Positions 1-6,271 of a DNA stretch of 6,375 bases are shown here, piece after piece (the first letter of the stretch is position 1; every line of letters starts with the position of its first letter). The notes below the pieces were generated by a model. It saw nothing but the letters and a program-made list of their open reading frames with translations, searched no databases and had not been told where the DNA came from. This DNA comes from an uncultured Clostridia bacterium. GTDB lineage: Bacteria > Bacillota > Clostridia > UBA1381. The stretch is from assembly GCA_934454215.1 (NCBI GenBank), contig CAKSGG010000170.1, positions 1 to 6,375 of the forward strand, written 5' to 3'. Position numbers and translations under genes: made by a program.

Positions 1-29
1 TTGAAAAGCTGGATAATTACTTGAAATAA
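1..29 (+). CDS. Possible 3' end of an upstream gene (partial)
   Basis: The third reading frame from the left edge encodes E-K-L-D-N-Y-L-K and then a TAA stop at 27-29. The mix of charged and amphipathic residues looks like a real helical C-terminus, and the sequence becomes strongly AT-rich and stop-filled right after it. Only eight codons are visible, so neither family nor function can be named, and chance is a real alternative. No convincing terminator hairpin follows it, so read-through into the downstream leader cannot be excluded. Confidence 0.35.
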
Positions 30-55
30 GTCAAAATCGTATTATTCGGTATTTT

Positions 56-77
56 GTATGTCAAAAGTATGTCAAAT
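56..77 (+). promoter_or_regulatory. Tandem GTATGTCAAA repeat, Pho-box-like (11-bp period)
   Basis: GTATGTCAAA occurs at 56-65 and again at 67-76, exactly 11 bp apart. Read as ATGTCAA-AAGT-ATGTCAA, it has the architecture of the enterobacterial PhoB box, which is two 7-bp CTGTCAT-like repeats with a 4-bp AT-rich spacer. A further GTCAAAA lies at 30-36. One helical turn of spacing suggests a dimer or tandem DNA-binding site. The site lies about 200 bp upstream of the predicted transcription start of the phosphofructokinase operon, far for a direct activator. The assignment is inference from pattern only. Confidence 0.3.
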
Positions 78-158
78 ATGAAAACGTATCGAATATGTAT
101 AACGAAAACCGCATGGATAAGCCGAATATTTTATTATGAAAAAACACTTGACAAAGCT

Positions 159-188
159 TTGAAAAATTAGTCAATTAAAAAATAAAAT
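159..188 (+). promoter_or_regulatory. Weak distal promoter candidate
   Basis: TTGAAA (159-164) and TAAAAT (183-188) are separated by 18 bp and could form a sigma-A promoter upstream of the TTTACAT repeat cluster. In sequence this AT-rich such near-matches are common, and the proximal promoter at 243-272 is clearly better. Listed as a possible second start only. Confidence 0.2.
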
Positions 189-197
189 ATTATCAAT

Positions 198-257
198 TTT
201 ACATATGTTAAAAAAATTTACATAGAATTTACATGCTTTCGGTTGCAAAATTAACAT
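198..257 (+). repeat. Cluster of TTTACAT/TTAACAT elements, PhoP-box-like
   Basis: TTTACAT occurs at 198-204, 217-223 and 228-234, TTAACAT at 251-257, and a reverse-strand TTAACAT at 205-211. The second and third copies are 11 bp apart (6-bp TTTACA cores separated by 5 bp). This is the arrangement known for Bacillus subtilis PhoP boxes, direct repeats of TT(A/T/C)A(C/T)A with about 5-bp spacers placed between roughly -20 and -60. Here the copies at 217, 228 and 251 fall at about -62, -51 and -28 from the predicted start. The 198-211 pair forms a near-palindrome centred on ACATATGT. That a regulator binds is inference; the non-random clustering is seen directly. Confidence 0.45.
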
Positions 258-272
258 AAAATGTGGTATAAT
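243..272 (+). promoter_or_regulatory. Predicted sigma-A promoter of the pfk-ppk1-HAD operon
   Basis: A perfect TATAAT -10 box at 267-272 is preceded by TGG, making an extended -10 element. A moderate -35 box TTGCAA lies at 243-248 with an 18-bp spacer. The start would be near 279, giving a leader of about 28 nt before the ATG at 307, with AAAGGA (291-296) as ribosome binding site. An ACAT-AAA-ATGT dyad (254-264) lies within the spacer. The combination of extended -10 and mediocre -35 fits a promoter assisted by an activator. Confidence 0.65.
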
Positions 273-306
273 AATAAAAATAAATATATGAAAGGATTAT
301 ACGAAA

Positions 307-1377
307 ATGAAGATTGGATTAATCACAAGCGGCGGGGATTGTCAGAGCCTGAATGCGGCAATGAGAGGCGTTGCAAAGGCATTATATCAGCAAGACCCAA
401 AAACAGAAATTTACGGAATACTTGACGGGTACAAGGGTTTGATTTACGGTAATATGAAAAAAATGAAAAAATTGGATTTTTCGGGAATCCTTACCTTGGG
501 CGGTACAATTATAGGCACGTCCCGTCAGCCGTTCAAAAAAATGTGCATACCCGATGAAAACGGATTGGACAAGGTTGCGGCAATGAAAGAAAATTATAAA
601 AAATGGGGATTGGATTGCCTTGTTATTCTTGGCGGAAACGGTACACAGAAAACAGCAAATCTGCTGAGCGGCGAGGGTGTAAATGTTGTATCATTGCCCA
701 AAACCATAGATAATGATTTATGGGGTACGGATATGACTTTCGGATTTCACAGTGCGGTTGAAGTCGCTAACAGAGCCATAGATAATATTCATTCGACGGC
801 AACCTCGCACAGCAGAGTTTTTATTGTTGAGATAATGGGACATAAAACAGGCTGGATGACTCTTTATGCAGGAATTTCGGGCGGTGCCGACGTTATTCTT
901 ATTCCCGAAATTCCATATGATATAAACATCGTGGCAAAGGCATTGAAAGAACGCAGCAAGGCAGGAAAAAGATTTTCAATACTGGCTGTTGCGGAGGGTG
1001 CTGTATCAAAAGAGGACGCAGAATTAAAGAAAAAGGATTTGAAGAAAAAAAGGCTTGAAACAAATTATCCGTCAATATCATACGAAATTGCCGATGAGCT
1101 GTCAAAGCTTGTTGACCAAGAGGTAAGAATTACCATTCCGGGGCATACTCAAAGAGGCGGTGCGCCGAATTATTATGACAGAGTTCTTGCTACACGTTTC
1201 GGAATAAAGGCGGCGGAGCTTGTTATGCAAAAGGATTACGGTAAAATGGTTGCTCTGCACGGAGATGAAGTAACTGCCGTTGCACTGTCCGAGATTGCGG
1301 GAAAATTAAAAACGGTTCCTCTTGATAATGAGATGATAGCACAGGCTAAGGAAATAGGAGTTTGCTTCGGAGACTGA
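307..1377 (+). CDS. 6-phosphofructokinase, PfkA family, atypical active site
   Basis: Cytoplasmic glycolytic kinase phosphorylating fructose 6-phosphate to fructose 1,6-bisphosphate. Family motifs appear in order: GGDCQSLNAAMR (9-20) for the nucleotide loop, GTSR (70-73), GGNGT (109-113), PKTIDND (131-137) with the catalytic base Asp135, SHSR (167-170), GHTQRGG (279-285) and YDR (290-292) for sugar-phosphate binding. Gly112, at the position of E. coli Gly104, favours ATP as donor, while Lys132, at E. coli position 124, is typical of pyrophosphate-type and plant or trypanosome-type enzymes. Asn111 replaces the usual Mg-coordinating Asp103, and His179 replaces Arg171 of the MGR motif. Similar GGNGT and MGHK variants are, from memory, seen in a bacterial subfamily, so this is probably an intact divergent enzyme. 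At 356 residues it is slightly longer than E. coli PfkA (320). The ATG has AAAGGA 10 nt upstream. First gene of the operon, 16 nt before ppk1. Phosphate donor uncertain: ATP likeliest, pyrophosphate possible. Confidence 0.9.
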   Translation: MKIGLITSGGDCQSLNAAMRGVAKALYQQDPKTEIYGILDGYKGLIYGNMKKMKKLDFSGILTLGGTIIGTSRQPFKKMCIPDENGLDKVAAMKENYKKWGLDCLVILGGNGTQKTANLLSGEGVNVVSLPKTIDNDLWGTDMTFGFHSAVEVANRAIDNIHSTATSHSRVFIVEIMGHKTGWMTLYAGISGGADVILIPEIPYDINIVAKALKERSKAGKRFSILAVAEGAVSKEDAELKKKDLKKKRLETNYPSISYEIADELSKLVDQEVRITIPGHTQRGGAPNYYDRVLATRFGIKAAELVMQKDYGKMVALHGDEVTAVALSEIAGKLKTVPLDNEMIAQAKEIGVCFGD

Positions 1378-1396
1378 AAGGAGGTATTCCGAATTG
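1377..1396 (+). promoter_or_regulatory. Strong ribosome binding site setting the TTG start of ppk1
   Basis: AAAGGAGGT (1377-1385) begins on the last base of the pfk stop codon and ends 8 nt before a TTG at 1394. There is no in-frame ATG nearby that would still include the conserved N-terminal NREISWLKFNERV motif, so TTG is the initiator. The near-perfect anti-16S match probably offsets the weaker start codon. Confidence 0.8.
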
Positions 1397-3481
1397 AAGG
1401 ATGATAAAAAAATAAAAACAATAAGGGGAATTTATATTAACCGTGAAATATCATGGCTGAAATTTAATGAACGTGTGCTTGAAGAAGCACACGATGAGAA
1501 TAATCCTTTGTGCGAAAGGTTATCTTTTTTGTCAATATATCAGACAAATCTTGATGAATTTTTTATGGTTCGTGTAGGCTCGCTTGAAGACCAACGGCTC
1601 TTGAATGATGACGCAAGAGAAAATAAAACAAATCTAAATTCCGATGAGCAGATAGATGAAATATTAAAGCAGGTTAAAATTTTAAATGAAACAAAAGACA
1701 AAACTTATTTTGATTTAATGAAGAAAATTGAAAATTACGGCATAAAGCTGGTACGCTTTCAATCACTGAGCAAGGAGGACGCAAGATATATCCGAAACTA
1801 TTATATGCAGGAAATAGTTCCGCTGCTATCGGTGATGATTGTAGGAAGAAAGCAACCGTTTCCGTTTTTGAAAAACGGATATATTTATGCGCTTGCGGTT
1901 CTTGAAAAAAAGGGCAAGAAAAAGCTCGGAATTATTCCGTGTGACAGCGAAGTTCTTCCGAGAATGATATCGGTTCCGGGCATGGAAAATACATACATGC
2001 TTTTGGAGGAGCTTATTCTGCATTTTGTATCAAGTGTATTTGAGGGTTATGAAATACATGAAAAATCTTTGCTGAGGGTGACAAGAAATGCTGATATTGA
2101 CGTTCATAAGGTTTATGACGAGGACTTAAATTACAGAGACCAGATGGAGCAGGTTGTAAAGCTGAGAAAAAAGCTTGCGCCTGTTCGCCTTGAATTAACT
2201 CGTAACATAAATTCGGAAATGCTGGAACAGCTCTGCGGATATTGCGAGGTTGAACCGAAACAGGTGTTTTATTCAAAATCACCGCTTGATTTGTCATTTG
2301 TCTTTAAAATACAGGATTTGCTGAGAGGAAAACAATCGCTGTTTTTTGAAAAGCGTATGCCGCAGCAGTCACCGTCTGTAAGCATATACGAGCCTATGAT
2401 TCCTCAGATTCAAAAAAGAGATATATTGCTGTCATATCCGTATGAGAGCATACGTCCGTTTTTGAGATTATTGCAGGAGGCGGCAAGAGACCCCGACGTT
2501 TATACAATAAAAATGACGCTTTATCGCTTGGCGAGAAACTCAAAGGTTGTTGAGGCGTTGGCAGAGGCCGCAGAAAACGGCAAGCAGGTAGATGTTCTTG
2601 TTGAGCTGAAAGCAAGGTTTGATGAAAAAAATAATATTGAATGGAGCAGAAGGCTGGAAGATGCAGGCTGTCATGTTGTTTACGGTATTGACGGATTAAA
2701 GGTTCATTCAAAGCTTTGCCTTATTACGAAAAAGACAGAAAACGGAATACAGTATATAACGCAGATAGGAACGGGAAATTATAATGAAAATACTGCGAGA
2801 CTGTATACAGACCTGTGTCTGATTACTTCGGACGAACGTATAGGCAAGGAGGCGGCAGAAGTATTTCGGAAGATTTTAATAGGGGATATGGTGAAATCTT
2901 CAAAGCATTTGCTTGTCGCTCCCAAATGTCTACAGAAGCCTATATTGGACATGATTGATGACGAAATAAACGAAGCGAGAAACGGAAGAGACGCCTATAT
3001 AGGAGTAAAAATAAATTCGCTTACGGACAAAAAAATTATAGACAAGCTTGTCGAAGCGTCATGTGCGGGAGTAAAAATCGAGCTTATTGTAAGAGGAATA
3101 TGCTGTCTTTTGAGCGGTATTGAGGGGAAAACTGACAATATAAAAATAAGAAGTATTGTAGGCAGATTTCTTGAACATTCAAGAATTTATATATTCGGTA
3201 CTTCTGACAGGGATAAAATTTATATATCGTCAGCGGACTATATGACAAGAAATACACTCCGCAGAGTTGAAGTTGCGGCGCCTGTATATGTTGATAATTT
3301 AAAAGAACGTATACGGAAAATGTTTAATATTATGATGAACGATAACGTTAAGGCACGGACACAGTTATCTGACGGAAGTTATAAAATCATTAGTAATGGG
3401 GAAGAACCGATAAATTCACAGGAGTATTTTTACGAACAGTCGTATATGGCTGCGAAAAATAAATCAGATACAAAAATATGA
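1394..3481 (+). CDS. ppk1: Polyphosphate kinase 1 (Ppk1)
   Basis: Reversibly transfers the gamma-phosphate of ATP to growing inorganic polyphosphate through a phosphohistidine; membrane-associated or cytoplasmic tetramer in known members. The 695-residue length matches the family. The N-terminal domain begins with NREISWLKFNERVLEEA (16-32) and NLDEFF (52-57), where Asn52 aligns with the ATP-binding Asn45 of E. coli. The middle (head) domain spans roughly 115-310. The two phospholipase-D-like catalytic domains follow: LYRLA with Arg378, ARFDE with Arg408, the phosphorylated His438 in KVHSK, GTGNYNENTA (459-468), and the second active-site His595 in LEHSR. These four residues sit exactly three positions after E. 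coli Arg375, Arg405, His435 and His592, so the active site is complete. It starts at TTG and lies 16 nt after the phosphofructokinase gene and 17 nt before a phosphatase gene, consistent with one transcript. No ppx exopolyphosphatase gene is in the window. Confidence 0.97.
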   Translation: MKDDKKIKTIRGIYINREISWLKFNERVLEEAHDENNPLCERLSFLSIYQTNLDEFFMVRVGSLEDQRLLNDDARENKTNLNSDEQIDEILKQVKILNETKDKTYFDLMKKIENYGIKLVRFQSLSKEDARYIRNYYMQEIVPLLSVMIVGRKQPFPFLKNGYIYALAVLEKKGKKKLGIIPCDSEVLPRMISVPGMENTYMLLEELILHFVSSVFEGYEIHEKSLLRVTRNADIDVHKVYDEDLNYRDQMEQVVKLRKKLAPVRLELTRNINSEMLEQLCGYCEVEPKQVFYSKSPLDLSFVFKIQDLLRGKQSLFFEKRMPQQSPSVSIYEPMIPQIQKRDILLSYPYESIRPFLRLLQEAARDPDVYTIKMTLYRLARNSKVVEALAEAAENGKQVDVLVELKARFDEKNNIEWSRRLEDAGCHVVYGIDGLKVHSKLCLITKKTENGIQYITQIGTGNYNENTARLYTDLCLITSDERIGKEAAEVFRKILIGDMVKSSKHLLVAPKCLQKPILDMIDDEINEARNGRDAYIGVKINSLTDKKIIDKLVEASCAGVKIELIVRGICCLLSGIEGKTDNIKIRSIVGRFLEHSRIYIFGTSDRDKIYISSADYMTRNTLRRVEVAAPVYVDNLKERIRKMFNIMMNDNVKARTQLSDGSYKIISNGEEPINSQEYFYEQSYMAAKNKSDTKI

Positions 3482-3498
3482 TAATGAGGTAGAAAAAA

Positions 3499-4287
3499 AT
3501 GATAAATTTTAATGAGAAAAAAGGGTTCATATGCGATATGGACGGTGTAATATACCACGGAAACAAAGTATTGCCGGGAGTAAAAGAGTTTATTAAATGG
3601 CTTAATAACAATAAAAAGGAATTTTTGTTTTTGACAAACAACAGCAGTTATACTCCGTATGAGCTGAAACAAAAGCTTTTGCGCATGGGACTTGATGTTT
3701 CGGAGGAGCATTTTTATACAAGTGCTTTGGCAACAGCGGAGTTTTTAAAGGCGCAGTCCCCGGGGTGCAGTGTTTACGCATTGGGTGAAGCGGCGCTTAC
3801 AAATGCGCTTTATAATGCGGGTATCTGTATGAATGACGTAAATCCCGACTATGTTGTAATAGGTGAGGCAAAATCGTATAATATAGATACAATAACCAAA
3901 GCGACAAATCTTGTTTTGAATGGGGCAAAATTAATAGGTGCAAATTCGGACTTGTCAGGTCCTATCGAAAACGGTATAGCACCTGCTTGCAGAGCTTTGA
4001 CAGCGCCTATTGAGATGGCAACGGGAACAGAAGCGTATTTTTGCGGAAAACCGAATCCGTTAATGATGAGAACCGGTTTGCAAATGCTGAACTGCCATTC
4101 AAAAGAGGCTGTAATGATTGGCGACAGAATGGATACCGATATTATTTCGGGCATGGAAAGCGGTATGTCTACGGTGCTTGTTCTTTCGGGAATTTCTACA
4201 CGGGAAACTCTTAAAAAATACGCATACCGTCCGACGGTAGTGCTTGACGGAGTAGGGGATATAGTAAAAGAAGCGGCTCAAGGTTAA
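3499..4287 (+). CDS. HAD-IIA family sugar-phosphatase (NagD/AraL-like)
   Basis: Cytoplasmic Mg-dependent phosphatase of the haloacid dehalogenase superfamily with a C2b cap. Motif I is DMDGVIY (13-19), with nucleophile Asp13 and acid/base Asp15. Motif II is LTNNSS (45-50), motif III Lys184 in CGKPNP, and motif IV GDRMDTD (208-214), all intact. The cap-domain segment GANSDLSGP (147-155) matches the family's substrate loop, usually TNPD-like, here with Ser in place of Pro. Length (262) is typical. Relatives act on UMP, phosphoglycolate, sugar phosphates or p-nitrophenyl phosphate; the true substrate cannot be read from sequence. The ATG has GAGG (3486-3489) 9 nt upstream and lies 17 nt after ppk1, making it the third operon gene. 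A housekeeping role removing toxic or excess phosphoesters of glycolysis is plausible inference. Its stop overlaps the stop of the convergent transporter gene. Confidence 0.9.
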   Translation: MINFNEKKGFICDMDGVIYHGNKVLPGVKEFIKWLNNNKKEFLFLTNNSSYTPYELKQKLLRMGLDVSEEHFYTSALATAEFLKAQSPGCSVYALGEAALTNALYNAGICMNDVNPDYVVIGEAKSYNIDTITKATNLVLNGAKLIGANSDLSGPIENGIAPACRALTAPIEMATGTEAYFCGKPNPLMMRTGLQMLNCHSKEAVMIGDRMDTDIISGMESGMSTVLVLSGISTRETLKKYAYRPTVVLDGVGDIVKEAAQG

Positions 4288-4309
4288 TCCTTGAACTGCT
4301 TCCATTTTT
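4270..4309. terminator. Bidirectional terminator inside two overlapping convergent genes
   Basis: Arms 4270-4283 and 4289-4302 pair around a five-base TTAAT loop (14 positions, 12 Watson-Crick). In the + strand RNA position 4275/4297 is a G-U wobble and 4277/4295 a C-A mismatch. In the - strand RNA the two defects swap roles. On + the hairpin is followed by CATTTTT (4303-4309), and on - by TTTT immediately (complement of 4266-4269). The arms code the last five residues of the phosphatase (EAAQG) and of the transporter (KQFKD). Both operons therefore seem to end here without spending intergenic DNA. Confidence 0.75.
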
Positions 4310-5477
4310 CTGTTATTGAAAAACATAATAATGTGCCTATTGCTGCAAGTGCAGTCCATAGCCATAATGTACTGCCCCAGCCGAAGTTATCGGCAAATAC
4401 GGCAATACCGTATGTTGAAATTGCACTTCCTATGTAAGTGCCTGAGTTAAGCAAGCCCGACGCAAATGATACACAGCCGTACTTGCTGAAATTAGGCGGG
4501 CAAAGACAGGTTACGGTATAATTGACGCCGTGAACACAGCCCGAAAGCAGTGCTGCGAACAAAAGAGATGTTACAACGTTACCGCTGCCGAACGATGCAA
4601 GGGCGAGGGCTGATAAACAGCCGATTCCGAACATTGTACCGCCGAGTATAAGCTCGTTTTTTATCAGCTTTCTTGATATTTGCGAAGTGATATATGATGT
4701 TATTATTGAGAATATCGGCAAAATAATTCCTGTTAAAATGGAAATTTCATTGCTTAAATTGAAAGATTCCGCTACGAATGACGGCATCCATGTAGTTACG
4801 CCGTCTCTCAGCGCACCTTGTAATGCAATTACAACAAGAAGTATCAAAATTACAATCGAAAACGGGAACTTTCCGTTTGTTTTGAAATTTTTGGAAGAAT
4901 TTGCCTCAATTGAAGGGCATTTTTTTTGCCATACAACAGCCATTACTATTGCACAGAACGCCGACAGTATAAAAACGGAGTGCCAGCCGAAAAAATGTAT
5001 ACATATCGGGGAAAGGAGATATACTGCCATAGTGCCGATTGAACTGCCCCAGCCGACTTTAGCGGTTGTTTTCTTATAATCGTCACTGTTTAAAAGTGTA
5101 CTCATGATTTTTACCATAGGAGGCCACATAAACGCTTGCGCAAGTCCGTTCACGCACCATGCGGCGGTCGTCTGAACGGTGGTTTTGCACAGCGGTATAA
5201 CAAGGTTCATAAGAATCGTTGTTATAAGTCCTGCCAGTACGAGCTTTTTGGGCTGTATTCTGTCACCCATATATCCGCTTATAAGCTGACCTGCGCCGTA
5301 TGTAACCGCACTTCCGGTTAAAGCAATTGATGCGGCGGCTTTTGTTATATGCTCTGCCGTTACTATTTCCGAAATAACAGCGCCGTAGTTTATTCTCGTA
5401 AGATAGCTTATTGTATATGTAATCATCAAGAGTAATCCAAGTGAATTTACACTTTTTCTGTCAGTTATTTTGTTCAT
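4284..5477 (-). CDS. MFS transporter, OPA family (GlpT/UhpT-like organophosphate:phosphate antiporter)
   Basis: Inner-membrane major facilitator protein of 397 residues, about 12 hydrophobic segments, somewhat shorter than E. coli GlpT (452). OPA hallmarks are YLTRINYG (25-32), the loop motif GDRIQPKK (71-78) and NGLAQAFMWPP (110-120), which parallels the family's NGxxQGxGWPP. LRDGVTTWMPSF (223-234) resembles the GlpT segment carrying Arg269. Arg28 and Arg224 therefore align with the paired phosphate-binding arginines Arg45 and Arg269 of GlpT. From this I infer uptake of a phosphate ester such as glycerol 3-phosphate or a hexose phosphate in exchange for phosphate. The substrate is not determinable, and a sugar or sugar-acid carrier is a weaker alternative. 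The ATG overlaps the upstream regulator stop as ATGA (5474-5477), and GAGGA (5487-5491) lies 9 nt upstream, so it is translationally coupled to its probable regulator. Confidence 0.88.
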   Translation of the reverse strand: MNKITDRKSVNSLGLLLMITYTISYLTRINYGAVISEIVTAEHITKAAASIALTGSAVTYGAGQLISGYMGDRIQPKKLVLAGLITTILMNLVIPLCKTTVQTTAAWCVNGLAQAFMWPPMVKIMSTLLNSDDYKKTTAKVGWGSSIGTMAVYLLSPICIHFFGWHSVFILSAFCAIVMAVVWQKKCPSIEANSSKNFKTNGKFPFSIVILILLVVIALQGALRDGVTTWMPSFVAESFNLSNEISILTGIILPIFSIITSYITSQISRKLIKNELILGGTMFGIGCLSALALASFGSGNVVTSLLFAALLSGCVHGVNYTVTCLCPPNFSKYGCVSFASGLLNSGTYIGSAISTYGIAVFADNFGWGSTLWLWTALAAIGTLLCFSITEKWKQFKD

Positions 5478-6253
5478 TTCAAATCGTCCTCGCTTGTTAT
5501 TATTTTTATATTGTTATTTTTGTATATTTCTTTTATTTCTTTACCTAACCCCGAGTCGGTTACATAGGTATATTTTTCATTCATATCGCACAGCTTCAGC
5601 ATTGCGCTTTTTTCAAATTTACCGCTGTCTGCAAGAATGATAATTTCATCACCTGTTTTCAGATATTTTTTCTGAACCTCATAAAGCTGCTCGTGATAGG
5701 AGCATATGCCGTTCTCCAAAGAAATGGTGCTGGGGAAGAGAAAAGTTTTGTTTACATGAATACTTTCAAGCATTTCAAGAGTAAACGTACCGTAGAACGC
5801 ATTTTCTTCACGCATAAAATAACCGCCGCAAAGGAGGATATTAAAATGCTTGAAATTTCTTGCAATTTCAAAAATATCTATAGAATTTGTAATGATAGTC
5901 AATGTATCAAGACGTGCCATAAGTGCTTTGATAAATTCTATTGCCGTAGAGCCGCTGTCAATAGATATAATATCTCCGTTATGTACAAGCATTGCCGCAA
6001 GCCTTGACAATTCCTGTTTGCCTTTAACATTGTCATCAAGTCTTTCCTCATAGTCCAAATTCGGTCTCTGCGTTGTGAGCGCCATAGCTCCGCCGTGTAC
6101 TCTTGATAATTTATTGTTATTTTCAAGAAACAGTAAGTCCTTTCTTATCGTTTCGATTGAAACATTAAACTTTTTGCTTAAATTCACGGTGCTTACTGCA
6201 TTTTGAGAATCAAGCATTTCGCATATTATTTTTCTGCGTTCATCTGTCAGCAT
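5474..6253 (-). CDS. DeoR/GlpR-family transcriptional regulator
   Basis: Cytoplasmic DNA-binding repressor of 259 residues from the chosen ATG, typical for the family. The N-terminal winged helix-turn-helix (about 3-56) contains the DeoR signature VSIETIRKDL (31-40) followed by LSRVHGGA (49-56). The C-terminal DeoRC effector domain, an isomerase-like fold, shows DSGSTA (99-104), TNS, LCGG and ADSGKF, the last close to the usual ADSSKF. Such regulators normally sense a sugar phosphate, matching the organophosphate transporter encoded immediately downstream with a 4-base ATGA overlap. An in-frame TTG six bases upstream (6257-6259) is a possible start, but the GGAGGT is only 2 nt from it and 8 nt from this ATG, so the ATG is preferred. 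It is probably autoregulated through repeats overlapping its promoter. Inducer identity is unknown. Confidence 0.93.
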   Translation of the reverse strand: MLTDERRKIICEMLDSQNAVSTVNLSKKFNVSIETIRKDLLFLENNNKLSRVHGGAMALTTQRPNLDYEERLDDNVKGKQELSRLAAMLVHNGDIISIDSGSTAIEFIKALMARLDTLTIITNSIDIFEIARNFKHFNILLCGGYFMREENAFYGTFTLEMLESIHVNKTFLFPSTISLENGICSYHEQLYEVQKKYLKTGDEIIILADSGKFEKSAMLKLCDMNEKYTYVTDSGLGKEIKEIYKNNNIKIITSEDDLK

Positions 6254-6261
6254 ATGCAATT

Positions 6262-6267
6262 ACCTCC
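6262..6267 (-). promoter_or_regulatory. Ribosome binding site deciding the DeoR start
   Basis: GGAGGT on the minus strand ends 8 nt before the ATG at 6253 but only 2 nt before the in-frame TTG at 6259. The spacing supports ATG initiation and a protein two residues shorter than the longest open frame. Confidence 0.75.
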
Positions 6268-6271
6268 AACT

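Larger units (their letters stand above)
30..306. other. AT-rich intergenic leader of the pfk-ppk operon
   Basis: This stretch of about 280 bp carries no credible gene on either strand. Every frame is broken by stops and there is no ribosome binding site with a sustained frame. It holds two sets of short direct repeats (58-76 and 198-257), a good promoter just before the phosphofructokinase gene and a weaker promoter candidate upstream. I see no recognisable riboswitch, attenuator hairpin or T-box. The untranslated leader after the predicted transcription start is only about 28 nt, too short for a structured aptamer if that promoter is the one used. Confidence 0.6.

Noticed and set aside
36..64. 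Minus-strand promoter TTGACA-17-TACGAT reading left
   Set aside because: The spacing is perfect, but the -10 matches only 4 of 6 and it would read antisense into the apparent end of a plus-strand gene. Kept only as an alternative explanation for the TGTCA repeats.
43..128. Long-range inverted repeat TATTCGG (43-49) / CCGAATA (122-128)
   Set aside because: Seven base pairs across a loop of 72 nt with no flanking pairing or T-tract is not a credible terminator, riboswitch or origin element.
148..177. Perfect TTGACA -35 box at 148-153
   Set aside because: No acceptable -10 box lies 16-18 bp downstream (best is TCAATT, 3 of 6 matches), so it is not called as a promoter.
3390..3711. Minus-strand frames across the ppk1/phosphatase junction
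   Set aside because: Both overlap conserved coding sequence on the plus strand and are Phe/Ile/Leu-rich translations of AT-rich antisense DNA with no ribosome binding site.
4687..5079. Plus-strand open frame of 130 codons
   Set aside because: It lies wholly inside the OPA transporter gene on the other strand, has no ribosome binding site and shows no recognisable domain; it is an antisense shadow.
5693..6007. Plus-strand open frame of 104 codons opposite the DeoR gene
   Set aside because: Its cysteine- and lysine-rich composition is an artefact of the reverse complement of a conserved DeoR protein; no start signal or family is recognisable.
6257..6259. TTG as the DeoR start codon
   Set aside because: The Shine-Dalgarno sequence would be only 2 nt away; the ATG at 6253 has the proper 8-nt spacing and begins at the usual family N-terminus.
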